The position numbers and the translations under genes are program-made. Positions 16,582 through 19,103 of a DNA stretch of 19,103 bases are shown piece after piece. The stretch is taken from positions 1 to 19,103 of the forward strand of contig QHVY01000267.1 in NCBI GenBank assembly GCA_003223695.1. The letters run 5' to 3'. The DNA comes from Acidobacteriota bacterium (lineage in GTDB: Bacteria; Acidobacteriota; Thermoanaerobaculia; Gp7-AA8). The notes below the pieces were generated by a model, which made no database searches, was not told the DNA's origin, and worked only from the letters and a program-made list of their open reading frames with translations. How positions within the stretch are numbered: position 1 is the first letter of the stretch; every line of letters begins with the position of its first letter.

Positions 16582-17475
16582 CTATCCGACGCGCTCCTGC
16601 GCCGGCAGGAGTGGGAAACCGAGCTCGCGTCGATTCTCGAGGTACTGCTCCGCGCAGTGAACCGCGAGATCGCGCACGCGTTTGATCACCGCGACGCGCT
16701 CGGTCACCGAGACGGCTCCGCGCGCGTCGAGCGTGTTGAAGATCTGCGAACACTTGAGCGTCCAGTCGTACGCCGGAAAAACGAGCTTGGCCTCCAGGCA
16801 GCGACGCGCCTCCGCTTCATAAGCGTCAAGCAGCTTCCAGTGCAGGCTGATGTCCGCGAGCTCGAAGTAGTATTTCGAGAATTCGTATTCGTCCTGCTTT
16901 CGTACGTCGCCGTAAGTGAAGCCGCCGCCCCATTCGATGTCGAAGATGGAGCTCTGTCGCGACAGAAACATCGTCAGCCGCTCGATGCCGTACGTAATCT
17001 CAGCGGAAACGGGCGCGAGATCGATTCCACCCGCCTGCTGAAAATACGTGAATTGCGTGATCTCCATGCCGTCGAGCATCACCTGCCAGCCCACGCCCCA
17101 CGCGCCGAGCGTCGGCGATTCCCAGTTGTCTTCTTCAAAGCGGATGTCGTGGCGTGTTAGATCGAGTCCGATCGCGCGCAGCGAATCGAGGTAAGTGTCC
17201 TGCACGTCGATGGGCGACGGTTTCAGCACGACCTGAAACTGGTAATGCTTTTCGAGGCGGAAGGGATTGTCCCCGTAGCGACCGTCGGCGGGACGGCGCG
17301 ACGGCTGCACATACGCGACCTTCCACGGCTCCGGACCGAGAACGCGGAGAAATGTTGCCGGATGCATCGTGCCCGCGCCGACTTCGACGTCGAGGGGCAT
17401 TTCGATCATGCAGCCGCGCTGCGCCCAAAAGTTCTGCAGGCGGAGGATGAGCTCCTGAAAACTGATCCGCGACAT
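16582..17475 (-). CDS. glyQ: Glycyl-tRNA synthetase alpha subunit
   Basis: Seen: 297 residues, full length. Class II synthetase motifs: FWAQRGCMIEMPLDVEVGAGTMHPATFLR near 16-44, AYVQPSRRPADGRYGDNP near 54, YQFQVVLKPSP near 78, FEEDNWESPTLGAWGVGWQVMLDGMEITQFTYFQQ in outline near 113-147, and SAEITYGIERL near 157. GlyQ holds the active site for charging tRNA-Gly with glycine and works with GlyS. It heads the operon glyQ-glyS-lipoprotein-ppdK-hydrolase; its TAG abuts the glyS ATG. The ATG at 17475 has no Shine-Dalgarno, but a perfect TATAAT ends 8 nt upstream, so the mRNA is probably leaderless. A heptad array and the terminator of the next gene lie upstream. Confidence 0.97.
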   Translation of the reverse strand: MSRISFQELILRLQNFWAQRGCMIEMPLDVEVGAGTMHPATFLRVLGPEPWKVAYVQPSRRPADGRYGDNPFRLEKHYQFQVVLKPSPIDVQDTYLDSLRAIGLDLTRHDIRFEEDNWESPTLGAWGVGWQVMLDGMEITQFTYFQQAGGIDLAPVSAEITYGIERLTMFLSRQSSIFDIEWGGGFTYGDVRKQDEYEFSKYYFELADISLHWKLLDAYEAEARRCLEAKLVFPAYDWTLKCSQIFNTLDARGAVSVTERVAVIKRVRDLAVHCAEQYLENRRELGFPLLPAQERVG

Positions 17476-17483
17476 TCGCGGCG

Positions 17484-17489
17484 ATTATA
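17484..17489 (-). promoter_or_regulatory. -10 element of the glyQS-ppdK operon
   Basis: A perfect TATAAT on the minus strand, 8 nt before the glyQ ATG. No matching -35 at 16-18 nt: a CTGACA further up is 24 nt away, inside the heptad array. Transcription would begin at or next to the ATG. Confidence 0.6.
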
Positions 17490-17505
17490 AGGCGCGCTTC
17501 GCGTG

Positions 17506-17567
17506 TTGCCGGTTGTCAGTTGTCGGTTATCGGGATGCGGGGACAACCAGCAACCGACAACCGAAAA
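17506..17567. repeat. Inverted heptad array 3 (TTGTCGG / CCGACAA units)
   Basis: Left arm in phase: TTGCCGG, TTGTCAG, TTGTCGG, TTATCGG (17506-17533). Right arm in phase: GGGACAA, CCAGCAA, CCGACAA, CCGAAAA (17540-17567), with a 6-nt centre. GTTGTCGGTT (17519-17528) and AACCGACAAC pair perfectly over 10 bp. It lies upstream of glyQ and downstream of the terminator of the next lipoprotein gene. Same architecture as the arrays at 4040-4147 and 5161-5242 but with another unit. Confidence 0.8.
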
Positions 17568-17585
17568 CGCGCGGCGAAGCCGCGC
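17564..17585 (-). terminator. Terminator-like hairpin of the Pro/Thr-rich lipoprotein gene
   Basis: On the minus strand, GCGCGGC (17585-17579), loop TTC, GCCGCGC (17575-17569), then G and TTTT (17567-17564). The stem starts at the last base of the stop codon. The T-run is short. The same palindrome also resembles the dispersed GTAGCGCGGCTTCGCCGCGC repeat, so it may be a repeat serving as terminator. Confidence 0.6.
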
Positions 17586-18100
17586 TACCCTTGCGTGCCG
17601 GTCGCCGTCGTGTCCGTCGGCGGCGGAGGTGGCTTCTTGTCCTTCTCCTGGTTCGCCGGCGGCGGAGGGACTGTGTCGGTTGTCGGCGGACCTTCAGTCT
17701 GCGGCGGTGCGACCGTGGTCGTGCCGCTGTTCATCGGCGGATTTGATGGCGGCCGTTCGACGACGCGCGGGCGCGGCGGACGCGGCGGCGTATATCCGGA
17801 GATTGAACCACCGGTGCTGGTCGGCAGAGAGCCTGCGATTGTGCCCGGCGGTGCCGTCGTCGTTGCCGTCGCAGTCTGCGGCAAAGTAAAAGCGGTGGTC
17901 GTGTCGGCGTTTGTGTTTGTGATCGCTGAGGTCGTCGGCGGTGGAGGAGCGGTCTGGTCGGTGAGGGGCGCGCTCGCCGCTGTGCCTGAGCCTTCTTGAA
18001 CGACATCGTAATTCTGCTGATCCCGCTGCATTTTTGACTGGCGACCGCATGAGACCGCCACAAGCATGAGCAGAATCAGAACTGATTTTTTCGGACGCAT
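17585..18100 (-). CDS. Pro/Thr-rich lipoprotein of unknown function
   Basis: Seen: 171 residues from ATG 18100. A short basic start and hydrophobic segment (VLILLMLVAVSC) end in a lipobox-like AVSC (C18), followed by GRQSKMQRDQQNYDVVQEG. The rest is low-complexity Pro/Thr/Ala with several PPPPP-type runs (about 52-55, 152-156) and no predicted globular domain. Such regions usually act as flexible envelope-spanning linkers; that role is inference. The minus strand is chosen because it gives a signal peptide, no charged outlier segments and a good terminator. The plus-strand frame over the same DNA (17520-17999) has none of these. A TATAAC hexamer at 18125-18120 is a possible -10, shared in mirror form with the divergent small gene. 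Family not recognised. Confidence 0.75.
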   Translation of the reverse strand: MRPKKSVLILLMLVAVSCGRQSKMQRDQQNYDVVQEGSGTAASAPLTDQTAPPPPTTSAITNTNADTTTAFTLPQTATATTTAPPGTIAGSLPTSTGGSISGYTPPRPPRPRVVERPPSNPPMNSGTTTVAPPQTEGPPTTDTVPPPPANQEKDKKPPPPPTDTTATGTQG

Positions 18101-18170
18101 CGCTCGGCGAAAGTCGCACGTTATATGCCAAAGGGCTCATTTCTTGCGACCTCTTTTGCCGGAGGGATTG

Positions 18171-18341
18171 ATGGCCAAGAACCGAATAAATCAAGGCGGA
18201 CCAACGCGTAACCCCAAGGACCAACCGACGCCCGATCGCGACAATCGCAACGCGAAAAGCCGTGACGAGCTCAAGGAGCGCTCGGTCCACGGCGCCCGTC
18301 CCGGAAAAGGGCAGCGGCTCGGATCACGCGGCCGGCAATAA
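18171..18341 (+). CDS. Small hydrophilic protein, 56 residues, unknown function
   Basis: Seen: ATG 18171 is preceded by a strong GGAGGG 5 nt upstream, which selects this start over an in-frame ATG at 18066 that would overlap the divergent lipoprotein gene. The product (MAKNRINQGGPTRNPKDQPT at the start, GARPGKGQRLGSRGRQ at the end) is rich in Lys, Arg, Asp, Asn, Gly and Pro. It lacks hydrophobic residues and is probably disordered. It resembles small stress-type or nucleic-acid-binding peptides in composition only; no family is recognised. It ends 17 nt before the -35 of the rrf2 promoter. Intergenic 18101-18170 holds a TTATAT sequence that can serve as a -10 on either strand. Confidence 0.7.
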   Translation: MAKNRINQGGPTRNPKDQPTPDRDNRNAKSRDELKERSVHGARPGKGQRLGSRGRQ

Positions 18342-18358
18342 GGGAGAGGGCAGGCATG

Positions 18359-18387
18359 TTGATGAATCCGTACCACTCTGGTACAGT
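18359..18387 (+). promoter_or_regulatory. rrf2-suf promoter with overlapping inverted-repeat operator
   Basis: TTGATG (18359-18364), a 17-nt spacer and TACAGT (18382-18387) form a sigma70-type promoter, with initiation expected near 18394, about 8 nt before the rrf2 ATG. A perfect inverted repeat GTACCA-CTC-TGGTAC (18370-18384) fills the second half of the spacer and overlaps the -10. A bound repressor there would block RNA polymerase. The position suggests autoregulation by the Rrf2 protein encoded next. Confidence 0.65.
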
Positions 18388-18401
18388 TTCGGACCCAGTC
18401 G

Positions 18402-18869
18402 ATGCTAAAGATTTCGAGACTCACGGATTACGGCCTCCTCGCGGCAATCTACCTTGCCCGCAAACACGGCGAGGTTATCTCCGCGCGCGAGATCGCCGAG
18501 TTTTACCACTTGCCGGTGCCGACGGTAACAAAGGTGCTGAAGGCTCTGCATCAGGGCGGCGTTGTCGAATCGCATCGCGGCGTTTCCGGCGGCTATTCAT
18601 TCGACGGTGAGGCAGAAGCGGTCACGCTCGGCCAGATGCTGGAGCTGCTGGAAGGCCCGTGGGACCTCACCGAGTGCGAAACGATCGACGAAAAGGGTGT
18701 CGCCATTTGTTCCATTCGCAGCGGCTGCCCATCGCGCCGATCGATGTTCGGAATCAATCGCGCCATCAAAGGCGCCTTCGAGCAGATCACCCTCGGTGAC
18801 CTAACGCGTGGCGCCTTTCCCATTCCAGCCATCGACAAGAGTGTGTTGATGAATACGAGGATTTCATGA
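18402..18869 (+). CDS. Rrf2-family transcriptional regulator of the SUF operon
   Basis: Seen: 155 residues. An N-terminal winged helix MLKISRLTDYGLLAAIYLA with helix-turn-helix near 26-50 (ISAREIAEFYHLPVPTVTKVLKAL) and the wing RGVSGGY near 59-65 are typical of Rrf2 proteins. Three cysteines, C92, C103 and C109, lie where IscR-like members bind an Fe-S cluster. The spacing (x10, x5) differs slightly from the IscR pattern. The start of the protein matches the SUF-system regulator subgroup (LxISRLTDYG). Its TGA overlaps the sufB ATG by 4 nt, so regulator and SUF genes are cotranscribed and probably coupled. It likely senses Fe-S status and represses the operon through the inverted repeat at 18370-18384. 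No Shine-Dalgarno is visible and the predicted leader is about 8 nt. Confidence 0.93.
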   Translation: MLKISRLTDYGLLAAIYLARKHGEVISAREIAEFYHLPVPTVTKVLKALHQGGVVESHRGVSGGYSFDGEAEAVTLGQMLELLEGPWDLTECETIDEKGVAICSIRSGCPSRRSMFGINRAIKGAFEQITLGDLTRGAFPIPAIDKSVLMNTRIS

Positions 18870-19103
18870 GCAGCACGATCGAACAACTCGCAAATCAGGA
18901 ATACAAGTACGGCTTTGTCACCGACATCGAAGCGGATGTCGCGCCGCCGGGGCTGAACGAAGACATCGTCCGTCTGATCTCGGCGAAGAAGAACGAGCCA
19001 GAGTGGATGCTGGAGTGGCGGCTCAAAGCGCTGCGTCATTGGTTCACGATGAAGGAGCCGGCGTGGGCGAACGTTCGCTACAACGAGATCGATTACCAGG
19101 CGA
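18866..19103 (+). CDS. sufB: Fe-S cluster assembly protein SufB, 5' part only
   Basis: Seen: 79 codons up to the window edge. The N-terminus is typical of SufB: NQEYKYGFVTDIE near 9-21, PGLNEDIVRLISAKKNEPEWML near 28-49, and RLKALRHWFTMKEPAWANV near 52-70. SufB is the scaffold subunit of the SufBCD complex that builds Fe-S clusters in the cytoplasm. The ATG overlaps the regulator's stop (ATGA). sufC and sufD would be expected beyond 19103; they are not visible. Confidence 0.96.
   Translation, partial: MSSTIEQLANQEYKYGFVTDIEADVAPPGLNEDIVRLISAKKNEPEWMLEWRLKALRHWFTMKEPAWANVRYNEIDYQA

Noticed and set aside
17520..17999. 159-codon Gly/Val-rich plus-strand frame opposite the Pro/Thr-rich lipoprotein
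   Set aside because: It has no ribosome-binding site and starts inside the heptad array. The minus strand offers a lipoprotein signal, SD-compatible start region and terminator-like hairpin. Some doubt remains because both strands are low complexity.

Overview
The window is about 19.1 kb of GC-rich bacterial chromosome with ordinary, closely packed housekeeping genes. There is no rRNA, tRNA, CRISPR array, phage or transposase. The gene mix suggests an Acidobacteriota-like soil bacterium: a Ser/Thr kinase fused to a long PD40 (WD40-like) sensor, a glyQ-glyS-x-ppdK operon, a zf-trcl zinc-ribbon protein, Pro/Thr-rich lipoproteins, and dispersed REP-like and heptad repeats. The phylum is an inference from gene style, not from a marker gene.

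Layout. (1) 1-2379 (-): kinase-PD40 protein, cut by the window edge. (2) 2412-2543: dispersed intergenic repeat reaching into the 3' end of a DUF72 gene (2528-3445, -). (3) 3654-3971 (+): zinc-ribbon gene with a hairpin-rich leader and a strong terminator. (4) 4212-7975 (+): cystathionine beta-synthase/cysteine synthase, cystathionine gamma-lyase/synthase, plsY and gpsA. The first two form a transsulfuration pair; the last two make glycerol-3-phosphate and acylate it for phospholipid synthesis. (5) 8018-8164 (+): a 48-residue basic protein. (6) 8168-9291 (-): two tandem paralogous exported proteins with duplicated promoters. (7) 9375-9944 (+): DedA membrane protein. (8) 17475 down to 9941 (-): a tight five-gene operon glyQ, glyS, a discoidin-like lipoprotein, ppdK and an alpha/beta hydrolase. 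(9) 17585-18100 (-): a Pro/Thr-rich lipoprotein. (10) 18171-18341 (+): a small hydrophilic protein. (11) 18402-19103 (+): an Rrf2-type regulator overlapping the start of sufB, the beginning of a SUF iron-sulfur operon.

Two kinds of structure stand out. First, plsY and glyS, both normally essential, each lack about 20 conserved residues and change frame in the same direction at the gap. In plsY this leaves an open frame running straight into gpsA. Each is best explained by one deletion of roughly 60 bases, either real or an assembly fault. Second, three intergenic regions (4040-4147, 5161-5242, 17506-17567) hold inverted arrays of in-phase 7-base units. Each array has its own unit, and one of them supplies both the Shine-Dalgarno and the start codon of the downstream gene. 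GC-rich REP-like palindromes occur as well, one of them inside a coding sequence.

Regulation visible in the sequence: several SD-less genes (kinase, cbs-like gene, glyQ, rrf2) have a -10-like hexamer only 8-14 nt before the start codon, which suggests leaderless or near-leaderless mRNAs. The rrf2-suf promoter carries a perfect inverted repeat that fits an autoregulatory operator.
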